A stretch of 64,000 nucleotides of DNA from the NCBI GenBank assembly GCA_031553235.1, contig JAVBLS010000023.1, positions 1 through 64,000 on the forward strand, read 5' to 3'. The first letter of the stretch is position 1. Each line of letters opens with the position of its first letter. This stretch comes from Frigididesulfovibrio sp031553235 (GTDB taxonomy: Bacteria > Desulfobacterota > Desulfovibrionia > Desulfovibrionales > Desulfovibrionaceae). Both the position numbers and the translations under genes were made by a program. Under the pieces are notes generated by a model that worked only from the letters and a program-made list of their open reading frames with translations, made no database searches and was not told where the DNA came from. This document shows, piece after piece, positions 34,273 through 42,048 of this stretch.

Positions 34273-34398
34273 GGTGGCGGGCCGGTTTGGCGTGATGCGT
34301 CGTCAGGCATCGTTTTTTTCTCCGGAGCAGAGCCCAAGAGCCCAGCCCCATCACAAAAAACTCGCCTTCCTCGCCTGACGCCAAACCAGCCCGCCACC
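34273..34398. repeat. long inverted repeat in the miaB upstream gap
   Basis: Arms 34273-34293 and 34378-34398 match at 20 of 21 positions. A further partly matching GTCAGGC/GCCTGAC pair lies inside the 84-bp loop. The gap 34199-34551 holds no gene I can support. The structure could end the transcripts of neither neighbour (miaB and the HMA gene diverge here), so its role is open: a repeat element or a leader structure. Confidence 0.6.
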
Positions 34399-34551
34399 GT
34401 GTTGCCTCAATGAAACTTCCGGTGGAGTTTCCGGGATACGGTAAACTCGACTCTGCTCCGAATAGACCCCAAAATAGTCGTCTTGCGGGCAGAACACTTT
34501 TGAGGCAGTCTACAAAAATACGGAAAATTCAATTCTCAAGGAGACCGAATA

Positions 34552-34764
34552 ATGAAAAAGCTGCGCCTGAAAGGTATGAACGACAAGCTGAACTGCTCCG
34601 AGGTCATCCAGCGTTGCGTGGCCACGGTTGACGGCCTGGAAGACGTGCATGTGGATCTGGCCACCGGGCTGATCACCTATTCCCCCGGCACGTGCACCGA
34701 CGATTCGATCCTCAAGGAAGCCCTGGCCCAGGAAGGCCTCACGGCCGAAGAGGTCAAGGAATAG
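34552..34764 (+). CDS. HMA-like (CopZ fold) small protein lacking the CxxC motif
   Basis: This 70-residue protein has the ferredoxin-like fold pattern of heavy-metal-associated domains: KLRLKGMNDKLNCSEVIQRC, VATVDGLEDVHVDLATGLIT, and a final helix. The metal-binding GMxCxxC loop is replaced by GMNDKLNCSE with one Cys only, so copper binding of the normal kind is unlikely. It may have become an interaction module. Good ribosome site (AAGGAG); it stands alone with its own terminator. Confidence 0.75.
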   Translation: MKKLRLKGMNDKLNCSEVIQRCVATVDGLEDVHVDLATGLITYSPGTCTDDSILKEALAQEGLTAEEVKE

Positions 34765-34798
34765 ACCGCGTTCGGGCACTCGTGCTTTAAGCAAAGAG

Positions 34799-34835
34799 GC
34801 CCGGGCCTTCCCGCGCGGGGTCGGTCCGGGCTTTT
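34799..34835 (+). terminator. terminator of the HMA-like gene
   Basis: GCCCGG (34799-34804) pairs with CCGGGC (34826-34831) around a GC-rich loop, followed by TTTT; 35 bases past the gene's stop. Confidence 0.65.
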
Positions 34836-34864
34836 GTCGACCCCATATTTGGGGGTGTCGCCCT

Positions 34865-35938
34865 CTAATCTCCGCCGCCGACTGTAAATCTCTCCTTCTT
34901 TAGGCGCTCCGCCTCTTCCCAGGTCATTTCGGCAAAGCCGGCAAGCCGTGACGGCACAACCTCGACCATGCGCCCGGACGCGTCCAGGTGCCCGGGGTGC
35001 ACCCGCACCCGCACCGTTCCCGTCTCTTCGGCCGCCTTCACGGCCTTGCCGGAATACGAGGCCGTCAGCGCGGCCGCGGCCGAAACGGCCTCCTCGGGCC
35101 AGTCGAGGCCCAAGTGCCGGCAAAGGGCCAGGGGTCCGGGATACTCGGCGGCTTTGAGGATCAAATCTTCCGGCCGGGCCAGAGCCTGGAGTAGATCGTT
35201 GTCCGCCTGGTTGCGGCCGACGACCAGGCGTAGCGGGACCGGCTCGAAACGCCAGAGCTGCCGGCCGGCCCCGGCCAGGGCAAAATCCTCGGCCGTGGGC
35301 GCGGGAGTGTGCAGCAGCACCGGCAGATAGCTGCGGCCGTTTTCCTTTTCCGTCAACCGGCAGCCTCCGGCCGGAGTGGGGACTTTTTTGATCCCGAAGC
35401 GCGCGGCCAAGGCAAGCTGGTTTTTACGTCCCCGGCCGCTGATCCCGAGCAGGCGCGAGCGGTCCACCAAGCCGGAGGCTTCGGCCTCGGTCTCGGGCAG
35501 ATGCAGGGCGCACAGGGGCCGCAACAGCCGGCCCTTGAGCCCGGTGTCGCGCACAATCACGTTCAGGGTGTCGCGGCGTTGCGACATGGGCCGCTGACCC
35601 AGAACCTCGCCCGTGGCCACGACGGCCGCGCCGGTTTCTTCCATGATTCTCCGCGCTTCCGTGAGCATCAGGATCTTGCAGTCCACGCAGGGGTTGAGCA
35701 CGCTGCCGAAGCCGTAGGTCGGGCCCCGGCCGATCATGGCCGTGTAGGCCCGGCCCACATCGACCGGCCGAATGCTCAGGCTGTATTCCTGCTGCCAAAA
35801 GGAAATTTTCTCGGGGTTGCCGAAGAACGGGCTGTGAAAATGCAGGCAGAGCACCGAAAGGCCCTGCTCCATGAGCAGCCGGGCGGCCAAAAGGCCATCC
35901 AGACCGCCGGAAAAAAGACTCAGAATATCGGGTTTCAT
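34865..35938 (-). CDS. PP-loop ATPase, tRNA-thiolation-like
   Basis: This 357-residue protein has an N-type ATP pyrophosphatase domain (about 1-190): PP-loop SLFSGGLDGLLAARLLMEQG, then CVDCKILMLTEARRI, ATGEVLGQRPMSQRRDTLNV and LVDRSRLLGISGRGRKNQLA. A Cys in TPAGGCRLT follows. The pattern resembles ThiI/MnmA-type enzymes that adenylate and thiolate tRNA uridines. The C-terminal 150 residues (VPLRLVVGRNQADNDLLQAL...) are not a known tRNA-binding domain. The loop has Gly where Ser is usual after SGGLD. I chose ATG 35938; an in-frame ATG at 35974 has no ribosome site. The true substrate is unknown. Confidence 0.75.
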   Translation of the reverse strand: MKPDILSLFSGGLDGLLAARLLMEQGLSVLCLHFHSPFFGNPEKISFWQQEYSLSIRPVDVGRAYTAMIGRGPTYGFGSVLNPCVDCKILMLTEARRIMEETGAAVVATGEVLGQRPMSQRRDTLNVIVRDTGLKGRLLRPLCALHLPETEAEASGLVDRSRLLGISGRGRKNQLALAARFGIKKVPTPAGGCRLTEKENGRSYLPVLLHTPAPTAEDFALAGAGRQLWRFEPVPLRLVVGRNQADNDLLQALARPEDLILKAAEYPGPLALCRHLGLDWPEEAVSAAAALTASYSGKAVKAAEETGTVRVRVHPGHLDASGRMVEVVPSRLAGFAEMTWEEAERLKKERFTVGGGD

Positions 35939-36070
35939 GCCCTGCTGTATACGGCCCTCCTCCGCCGCCGGCAAGGGTGGGAATGCGTTTTGGGAGTGGA
36001 GATATTTTTCTCTTTGGCCGAAGCGGGGTTTATGCTATAGGGTCAGCGCGCTGCGTGGCGCGGAGAGAAA

Positions 36071-38092
36071 ATGGCCGAAAGAAAATCAATGAAACTTGAA
36101 GGTTCCGCCGGAGCGGTCGTGGCCATGGGCGGCTGTTTCGCTCTGGGCACCTTTGCGGACAATTTTTACAAACAGGCCGTGGTGCTCATGGCCGCGCACA
36201 TGGGTGAGCCGATCATCCAGAGTGTGGCGGCCGTGCTTTTTTCTTTGCCTTACGTGCTGTTTTCCGCCTGGGCCGGCAGGGCGGCCGACGCCCTGCCCAA
36301 GAGCCGCATCGTGTTCGCGGCCAAGGTTATGGAATTCGGTTCCATCGCCCTGGGGGCGATCTCGCTCTATTGGGTCTTCTGGCCCGGGGTGCTGGCCTCA
36401 ATCTTCCTCATGGGCGTGCAGGGCACGGCCTTTTCTCCGGCCTTGAACGGCTCCATCCCCGAATGTTTCCCGGCCCACCAGGTGCCCCGGGTCAACTCGC
36501 TGATCAAACTGGCCTCCACCTGCGCCGTGGTGGCGGGCATCGCCTGCGCCGGGATCGCCCTGGCCATGCGGCCGGGTGGCCTGCTGCCAAATTTCGGCCT
36601 GCCGGGGGGCGAATCTTTCGGCCGGGCGGCCACCGGCGGCTTTGCCCTGGCCATTGCCGTGGTCGGGCTGTGCGCGGCCCTGTTCATTCCGCGCAGCCCC
36701 AAGGGCACGGGCAGGCTGAAGCCCTTCCCCTGGTGGGGACCGGTGGATTCCACCAAACAGCTCATCGCCTTCCGGGCCGACCCGCAGCTCTTCACCTGCC
36801 TCATGGCCGAAGGTTTTTTCTACGGCGTCTCGTCCGTGGCCGTGATCAGCGTGGCCAACCTTTCGGAAGCCTTCGACTACGGCACCACCCTGGCCAGCTT
36901 GTTCGCCGCCGCCCTAATGATCGGCATCGGCGTGGGCGCGGTATTCGTGGGCCGTTACCCGGCCGAAAGCTGGCGACGCTTTCTGGTGCCGGCCTCACGA
37001 CTCATGGGCTTTTTCCTGCTGCTCACGGCGGCCTCGACCCTGATGGACGGCCTTTTTCGCATCGTCTGGCTTTTCGTGGTGCTCTCAGCCTCGGGGTTCT
37101 GCGGCGGCATCTACCTGATTCCCCTGACCGGCTTTTTGCAGCTTCGGCCCAAGTCCGAGGACGTAGGCAAGGTGCTGGGCGTCTCAAACTTCTTCACCTT
37201 TGTGGCCATTGCCGCCTGGGGCGCTGTTTTCGGGCTGATCAGCCTGCTCCCGCCCAGTGTGGATTTCGTGGTCTATGCCGCAAGCCTCTGGTGCTTCGCC
37301 CAATTCTATGTCCGGCCCAGGGTGCGGCGCTTTGAAGACGTCTCCTTGGCGGATCTGGCCCCAAGCCCGGCAGGATTCCTGATGAAAGCCTTGCTCAGCC
37401 TGCGTTACCGGGTACGGGACAAGGGGCTGGATGCCATCCCGGCCAACCTGCGCGACGCCGCGGGCAAACGCCGGCCTATTCTCTTTCTGCCCAACCACCC
37501 GGCCCTGATCGATCCGCCCATCGTTCTTTCCCGCTTGGCCGGGCTGCGGCCCCGGCCTCTGGCCGACACGGCCCAGATGACCGGGTTGCTGCCGGGTCTG
37601 GCGGCGAAATTCTTTCGAGTGATCACCATCCCGGACGTCAAGGCCAGGGGCCGCAACGCCTGCGACGACGCTCGCAAAGGCCTGGAGCGGGTGGTTGAGA
37701 CCCTGCAGGCCGGAGACGACGCGATTCTGTACCCGGCCGGGGGTTTGAGCCGCGACGGCCGGGAACGCCTGGGGGCCAATTCGGCCGCGGCCCGCGTTCT
37801 GGCCGGGGCGCCCGAAGCCCGTGTGGTGCTGCTGCGATCCGAAGGATTGTGGGGCAGCTCTTTCAGCCGGGCCGGTGGACGCAACCCGAATTTTTTCCCC
37901 GAGTTGCTCCGAGGGCTGGGCCTGATCGCCTGTCGGGGAATCTTTTTTCTGCCGCGCAGGCCGGTGAACATAGAATATATGGAAATTGAAGATCTGCCGC
38001 GCAACGGTGACAAAGCCGGCCTGAACCGCCTGCTGGAAGCCTTCTACAATGAGGAAACGGAAAAGGAAAAGCTTCCGGTTCAGGAACATTGA
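36071..38092 (+). CDS. LplT-like MFS transporter fused to a PlsC-type acyltransferase
   Basis: This 673-residue inner-membrane fusion resembles the lysophospholipid repair system: LplT flips lysophospholipid inward and Aas re-acylates it. Residues about 12-425 form the 12-helix MFS part (GTFADNFYKQAVVLMAAHMG is an LplT-type start). From about 440 on is a glycerolipid acyltransferase domain with the H-X4-D motif in FLPNHPALIDPPIV and the later ILYPAGGLSRDGRERLGANS. The acyl-ACP synthetase domain that completes Aas fusions is missing, so acyl groups must come from elsewhere. Monocistronic; possible alternative start at ATG 36089. Confidence 0.85.
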   Translation: MAERKSMKLEGSAGAVVAMGGCFALGTFADNFYKQAVVLMAAHMGEPIIQSVAAVLFSLPYVLFSAWAGRAADALPKSRIVFAAKVMEFGSIALGAISLYWVFWPGVLASIFLMGVQGTAFSPALNGSIPECFPAHQVPRVNSLIKLASTCAVVAGIACAGIALAMRPGGLLPNFGLPGGESFGRAATGGFALAIAVVGLCAALFIPRSPKGTGRLKPFPWWGPVDSTKQLIAFRADPQLFTCLMAEGFFYGVSSVAVISVANLSEAFDYGTTLASLFAAALMIGIGVGAVFVGRYPAESWRRFLVPASRLMGFFLLLTAASTLMDGLFRIVWLFVVLSASGFCGGIYLIPLTGFLQLRPKSEDVGKVLGVSNFFTFVAIAAWGAVFGLISLLPPSVDFVVYAASLWCFAQFYVRPRVRRFEDVSLADLAPSPAGFLMKALLSLRYRVRDKGLDAIPANLRDAAGKRRPILFLPNHPALIDPPIVLSRLAGLRPRPLADTAQMTGLLPGLAAKFFRVITIPDVKARGRNACDDARKGLERVVETLQAGDDAILYPAGGLSRDGRERLGANSAAARVLAGAPEARVVLLRSEGLWGSSFSRAGGRNPNFFPELLRGLGLIACRGIFFLPRRPVNIEYMEIEDLPRNGDKAGLNRLLEAFYNEETEKEKLPVQEH

Positions 38093-38186
38093 TCAATCTG
38101 CGGCGAAATTTGCCCGTAGCCCGGTAAAAATTTCAGGTGTAAAATGGATAAATCTCGGCAGCGTGGGAGAATTCTGCAGCAAACAC

Positions 38187-38215
38187 TTGACGAACGGCCT
38201 GGCTACGGGTAAATA
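38187..38215 (+). promoter_or_regulatory. promoter of tRNA-Val
   Basis: TTGACG (38187-38192), spacer of exactly 17 bases, TAAATA (38210-38215), ending 21 bases before the tRNA. The spacer includes GGCTACGGG, the exact inverse of CCCGTAGCC about 90 bases upstream, in an otherwise empty gap. Confidence 0.55.
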
Positions 38216-38236
38216 AACCAACTGCCTCGCAAATGT

Positions 38237-38311
38237 AGGCGCGTAGCTCAGGGGTAGAGCACTTCCTTGACACGGAAGGGGTCAGCAGTTCAAAGCTGCT
38301 CGTGCCTACCA
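38237..38311 (+). tRNA. tRNA-Val (anticodon GAC)
   Basis: A 75-base cloverleaf: acceptor AGGCGCG pairs with CGTGCCT (one G-U); D arm GCTC-AGGGGTA-GAGC; anticodon stem CTTCC/GGAAG with loop TTGACAC (anticodon GAC); T stem AGCAG/CTGCT with loop TTCAAAG; discriminator A and encoded CCA (38309-38311). It stands between the acyltransferase fusion and thrS. Confidence 0.93.
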
Positions 38312-38325
38312 AAAAAAAGATAAAA

Positions 38326-38349
38326 GGGAGGTTTGCCGCCTCCCTTTTT
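38326..38349 (+). terminator. terminator after tRNA-Val
   Basis: GGGAGG (38326-38331) / CCTCCC (38339-38344) then TTTTT. An A-run lies upstream, so it can work in both directions. It separates the tRNA from thrS. Confidence 0.85.
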
Positions 38350-38431
38350 CCTATAGTGCAGATGGACATCGAGAGTGTCCATCTGCTCCGGCAACCGCAT
38401 TGCGGACGCCGACAGGCTTGTGGGGCGGTTT

Positions 38432-38473
38432 GCCGACAATATGATTTCAGAGACAATTTCAAAGTGAAATTGT
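38432..38473 (+). promoter_or_regulatory. 42-bp conserved element in the thrS leader, with a palindrome
   Basis: Identical to 59884-59925 (minus strand) at 34 of 42 positions. The 3' half is the perfect palindrome ACAATTTCA-AAG-TGAAATTGT (38453-38473). It ends 33 bases before thrS. In both places the element points toward the following gene (thrS, fliN). It could be an operator, a leader hairpin or a mobile repeat. Confidence 0.55.
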
Positions 38474-38506
38474 TTCAGGACCGGGTTTTCCCGGCGGGGA
38501 GTGGTC

Positions 38507-40441
38507 ATGCGGATTACAGTGGAAGGCAATGCCGTGGAGATTCCCGACGGAGCGACCTGCGCCGTCGCGCTCAAGGCCGGGCTTTCGGGCAAGCGCTTTA
38601 AGGCGGCTCTGGCCGCGCGCACCGGGGAAACCCTGCTGGATCTTTCCGCTCCCGTGCCCCAGGGCAGCGAAGAACTTGCGGCCGTCGACATCGAAAGCCC
38701 CGAGGGGCTGGAAATTTTGCGGCACAGCACGGCCCACATCATGGCCTGTGCCGTGCAGCGCCTCTTTCCCGGGGTCAAGGTGACCATCGGCCCGGCCATC
38801 GACAAGGGCTTTTACTACGACTTCGACGCTCCCCGCCCCTTCACGCCCGACGACTTTGAGGCCATTGAGGCCGAAATGCGCAAGATCGTCGCCGTCGGCG
38901 AGCCGTTTACTCGGCGCGAGATGAGCCGCGACGAGGCCTTGCGCTTTTTTGGCGAAAAAGGCGAATCGTACAAGGTGGAGCTGATCCAGTTTCTTGAGGC
39001 CGACCGGGTGTCGCTCTATGATCTGGCCGGGTTCACCGACCTCTGCCGGGGTCCGCACCTGCCCCACGCCGGCTTCGCCAAGGCGGTGAAGCTGCTTTCC
39101 GTGGCCGGGGCCTATTGGCGCGGCGACGAAAAGAACAAGATGCTCTCGCGCATCTACGGCACGGCCTTCGCCGACGAGGTCGAGCTGAAGAAATACCTGC
39201 ACCACCTCGAAGAAGCCAAACGCCGCGACCACCGCAAGCTCGGCCGTGAGCTGGATCTCTTCGACTTCCACGAAGACGTGGCCCCGGGCATGGTCTTCTG
39301 GCACCCCAAGGGCATGATGGTGCGGACCATCCTTGAGGATTTTCTGCGCAAGGAGCACTTAAAGCGCGGCTACGAGCTGGTTCAGGGGCCGCAGCTTTTG
39401 CGCCGCGAACTCTGGGAAAAATCCGGGCACTACGCCAACTACCGTGAGAACATGTATTTCACCGAGATCGAGGGCGACGCTTACGGCATCAAGCCCATGA
39501 ACTGTCTCGCCCACATGCTGATCTACGGCTCGCACATCCGCAGCTACCGCGACCTGCCGGTGCGTTACGCCGAGCTCGGGGTGGTGCACCGCCACGAAAT
39601 GAGCGGGGTGCTGCACGGCCTGCTGCGGGTGCGCCAGTTCACCCAGGACGACGCCCACATCATCTGCCGACCGGACCAGCTGGAAGACGAGATCGTCGGG
39701 GTCATGGGCCTGGTGCGCGACCTTTTCAACCTCTTCGGCTTCACCTACCGCATCGGCGTGGCCACCCGGCCGGAAAAGTCCATCGGCACGGATGAAGCCT
39801 GGGAACTGGCCACCAACGCATTGATCCAGGCCCTGGAAAAGCGCGGCATCCCCTTCCAGATCAATGAAGGCGACGGCGCCTTCTACGGCCCGAAAATCGA
39901 CGGCCGGGTCACCGACAGCCTGGACCGCGAGTGGCAGTGCTCGACCATTCAGTGCGACTTTACCCTGCCCGAGCGCTTCGACCTGCACTACGTAGCCGAA
40001 AGCGGCGAGCGCCTGCGTCCGGTCATGGTGCACCGGGCCATTCTCGGCTCGCTAGAGCGTTTCGTCGGCATTCTCATCGAGCACTGCGCCGGGGCCTTTC
40101 CCACCTGGCTCGCGCCGGTGCAGGCCCGCGTGGTCACGGTCACGGACGCGCAAGAAAGCTTTGCCCGCGAAGCCCGTGATGCCCTCAAGCAGATGGGCGT
40201 TCGGGCCGAGGCGGATCTGCGCAACGAGAAACTGGGCTACAAGGTGCGCGCCGCGCAGCTTGAGAAGATACCCTATATCCTGGTAATAGGCGACAAAGAG
40301 CTGGAATCGCGCAGCGTGAACGTACGTCTGCGTAACGGCGAGACCCTCGGGGCCAAGAGCCTGGAGGAAACCGCCGGGCTGATTCTGGCCGACTCGGATC
40401 AACCCTTCAAACAAGGAGGCATGCACTATCGCTTCTCCTAA
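38507..40441 (+). CDS. thrS: threonyl-tRNA synthetase
   Basis: ThrS charges tRNA-Thr and edits misacylated Ser-tRNA. The 644-residue protein has a TGS domain (1-60) and an editing domain (HSTAHIMACAVQRLFPGVKV; later CRGPHLP). The class II core shows motif 2 (RYAELGVVHRHEMSGVLHGL), the zinc ligands Cys in GIKPMNCLAHML and two His, and motif 3 (PVMVHRAILGSLERFVGILI). An anticodon-binding domain ends the chain. I chose ATG 38507 (GGGGAG six bases upstream) over GTG 38501. It heads the thrS-infC-rpmI-rplT-pheST operon, and its end carries the ribosome site and start of infC. Confidence 0.96.
   Translation: MRITVEGNAVEIPDGATCAVALKAGLSGKRFKAALAARTGETLLDLSAPVPQGSEELAAVDIESPEGLEILRHSTAHIMACAVQRLFPGVKVTIGPAIDKGFYYDFDAPRPFTPDDFEAIEAEMRKIVAVGEPFTRREMSRDEALRFFGEKGESYKVELIQFLEADRVSLYDLAGFTDLCRGPHLPHAGFAKAVKLLSVAGAYWRGDEKNKMLSRIYGTAFADEVELKKYLHHLEEAKRRDHRKLGRELDLFDFHEDVAPGMVFWHPKGMMVRTILEDFLRKEHLKRGYELVQGPQLLRRELWEKSGHYANYRENMYFTEIEGDAYGIKPMNCLAHMLIYGSHIRSYRDLPVRYAELGVVHRHEMSGVLHGLLRVRQFTQDDAHIICRPDQLEDEIVGVMGLVRDLFNLFGFTYRIGVATRPEKSIGTDEAWELATNALIQALEKRGIPFQINEGDGAFYGPKIDGRVTDSLDREWQCSTIQCDFTLPERFDLHYVAESGERLRPVMVHRAILGSLERFVGILIEHCAGAFPTWLAPVQARVVTVTDAQESFAREARDALKQMGVRAEADLRNEKLGYKVRAAQLEKIPYILVIGDKELESRSVNVRLRNGETLGAKSLEETAGLILADSDQPFKQGGMHYRFS
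40413..40430 (+). promoter_or_regulatory. infC ribosome site and AUC start codon
   Basis: AAGGAGG (40413-40419), eight bases, then ATC (40428-40430), all inside the last codons of thrS. The next in-frame conventional start (GTG 40476) lacks a ribosome site. Confidence 0.7.
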
Positions 40442-40979
40442 CGTACGGCCGCGCCGCAATGAACCGCAAGACACGGTGCGGCGCAACGACCAAATCCGTG
40501 TTCGCGAGGTCCGCCTGATCGGCGAAGACGGCGAGCAGTTGGGCATTGTGGAGCGTAACGAAGCCTTGAGCATGGCCCGCGAAGCCGGCCTGGACCTGGT
40601 GGAGGTGGCTGCGGCCGCCGATCCGCCCGTGTGCCGGATCATGGACTACGGCAAGTATAAGTACGAAGCCCAAAAGAAAAAGCAGGAAGCCAAGAAAAAG
40701 CAGACTGTGGTCGAAATCAAGGAAATCAAGCTGCGTCCCAAAACCGACGAGCACGATTATCAGACCAAGCTGCGCCACATCCGGCGGTTTCTTGAGGAAG
40801 GCGACCGCTGTAAGGTGACCATCTTTTTCCGGGGCCGGGAAATCGTCCACAAAGATCGCGGCCAGACCATGCTGGACAGAGTGGTGGAAGACAGCAAGGA
40901 TATCGCCAAAGTGGAACAGGAAGCCAAGGCCGAGGGTCGCACCCTGTTCATGATGCTGACGCCCCTGCCCAAAAAATAA
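40428..40979 (+). CDS. infC: translation initiation factor IF-3
   Basis: IF-3 binds the 30S subunit, prevents premature 50S joining and rejects non-standard start codons. From ATC 40428 the protein has 183 residues, close to E. coli's 180. From the GTG at 40476 it has only 167 and loses the basic leader before RRNDQIRVREVRLIGEDG. The N-domain, lysine-rich linker (YEAQKKKQEAKKKQTVVEIK) and C-domain (KTDEHDYQTKLRHIRRFLEE) are normal. Non-AUG starts on infC are the known basis of its autoregulation, since IF-3 itself discriminates against them. It overlaps thrS by 14 bases. Confidence 0.93.
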   Translation: MASPNVRPRRNEPQDTVRRNDQIRVREVRLIGEDGEQLGIVERNEALSMAREAGLDLVEVAAAADPPVCRIMDYGKYKYEAQKKKQEAKKKQTVVEIKEIKLRPKTDEHDYQTKLRHIRRFLEEGDRCKVTIFFRGREIVHKDRGQTMLDRVVEDSKDIAKVEQEAKAEGRTLFMMLTPLPKK

Positions 40980-41023
40980 AATTCGCGCCCATTTCTTTTC
41001 AACTTGCGCGGAAAAGTTTTTTA

Positions 41024-41076
41024 GCGCATGATGCCCCTCTTTGCCGGAGGGCCATCATGCGCAACGGCCGTTGCGC
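41024..41076 (+). promoter_or_regulatory. mutually exclusive hairpins before rpmI
   Basis: Hairpin A: GCGCATGATG (41024-41033) with CATCATGCGC (41053-41062), perfect 10-bp stem. Hairpin B: the 18-bp palindrome GCGCAACGGCCGTTGCGC (41059-41076). Both need the GCGC at 41059-41062, so only one can form. It lies in the 167-base gap between infC and rpmI, where many bacteria place an L20-binding autoregulatory leader. Confidence 0.45.
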
Positions 41077-41146
41077 CGGTTTTCCGGCCCGCGTTCAGCG
41101 ACGCGGCATTCATGAGGGGGCGACCCCAAGGCACAAGGAGCAGATC

Positions 41147-41344
41147 ATGCCCAAGATGAAGACCAAACGCTCGGCCGCCAAACGGTTCACCGTGACCGGC
41201 TCGGGCAAGTTTCGCCGGCGCAAACAAAACCTGCGCCACATTCTGACCAAAAAGAACGCCAAGCGCAAAATGCGTCTGGGCCAGGGCGCCATTGTCGATT
41301 CGGCCAATGAAGGTGCTGTGCGCCGCATGATGCCGTACGCCTGA
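41147..41344 (+). CDS. rpmI: 50S ribosomal protein L35
   Basis: The 65-residue, very basic protein begins PKMKTKRSAAKRFTVTGSGK, the L35 signature, and ends with the RMMPYA close. It binds 23S rRNA in the large subunit. I chose ATG 41147, which has AAGGAG eight bases upstream. It stands between infC and rplT in the conserved order; 233 bases separate it from rplT, longer than usual. Confidence 0.96.
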   Translation: MPKMKTKRSAAKRFTVTGSGKFRRRKQNLRHILTKKNAKRKMRLGQGAIVDSANEGAVRRMMPYA

Positions 41345-41355
41345 CAAAATCGCCT

Positions 41356-41460
41356 TTTTGCCCCCTGCCTTCGTCAGGCTCGTCCCGTGCAAAGCTTGAG
41401 TATGTCTTAATATGCTCCGCTTCGCCCGAAACGTGCCTTCGCGGCAGAGAACAAAAAAAC
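41356..41460. repeat. dispersed ~105-bp repeat, copy 2
   Basis: Second copy of the element at 30886-30989, lying between rpmI and rplT. Both copies read on the plus strand. Read on the minus strand, each can encode the same short peptide SFARDEP, but no start or ribosome site supports a gene. Confidence 0.75.
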
Positions 41461-41577
41461 AGATTTTGCAGAGCCCGGCTCGTAAAACAAAAAACTTTTT
41501 GGTTCAGAACGAACAGTAACTTTATCCGCTTCATTGGCACCCCTACGCCTCGTGAAGCGTGAACCTGGAGGTACTCC

Positions 41578-41931
41578 ATGCGGGTTAAGAGAGGGACGTC
41601 GGCGCACAGACGCCACAAGAAATATCTGGATCTCGCCAAAGGCTACCGCGGCGCGCGCAGCAAACTGTATCGCACCGCCCGCGAGGCCGTTGAACGGGCA
41701 TTGGTCTATTCCTACCGCGATCGCAAGGTCCGCAAGCGCGAATTCCGCAAGCTCTGGATTCTGCGCATCAACGCGGGCGCGCGCGAGCACGGCCTGTCTT
41801 ACAGCCGTCTGATGAACGGCCTGAAGCTGGCCGAAGTGGCCGTGAACCGCAAGATGCTGGCCGAACTCGCCGTGCGGGCCAAGGACGACTTTGCCACCCT
41901 GGTGAAGCTCGCCAAAGAGAAGCTCGCTTAA
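41578..41931 (+). CDS. rplT: 50S ribosomal protein L20
   Basis: The 117-residue protein shows the L20 pattern: RVKRGTSAHRRHKKYLDLAK, GYRGARSKLYRTAREAVERA and the globular C-terminus (LSYSRLMNGLKLAEVAVNRK). L20 is essential for early 50S assembly and in many bacteria represses its own operon by binding a leader that mimics its rRNA site. Ribosome site GGAGG. Confidence 0.97.
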   Translation: MRVKRGTSAHRRHKKYLDLAKGYRGARSKLYRTAREAVERALVYSYRDRKVRKREFRKLWILRINAGAREHGLSYSRLMNGLKLAEVAVNRKMLAELAVRAKDDFATLVKLAKEKLA

Positions 41932-42048
41932 AAGTCACTTTCCTTATGAAATGACTTCCGGATAGGTAAAGGACACACCCCCTCGGCGTCGCAGCCTTCG
42001 CCCTGCTGTGAAGGCCGCGCACCGGAACTGCTACAAAGGGTTCCCCTC

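Noticed and set aside
36071..38092. complete Aas-type three-domain fusion
   Set aside because: The chain ends after the acyltransferase domain; no AMP-binding motif is present in this or the next frame.
38432..38506. T-box or ThrS-type tRNA-mimic leader before thrS
   Set aside because: The leader is too short after the tRNA terminator and lacks T-box bulge sequences.
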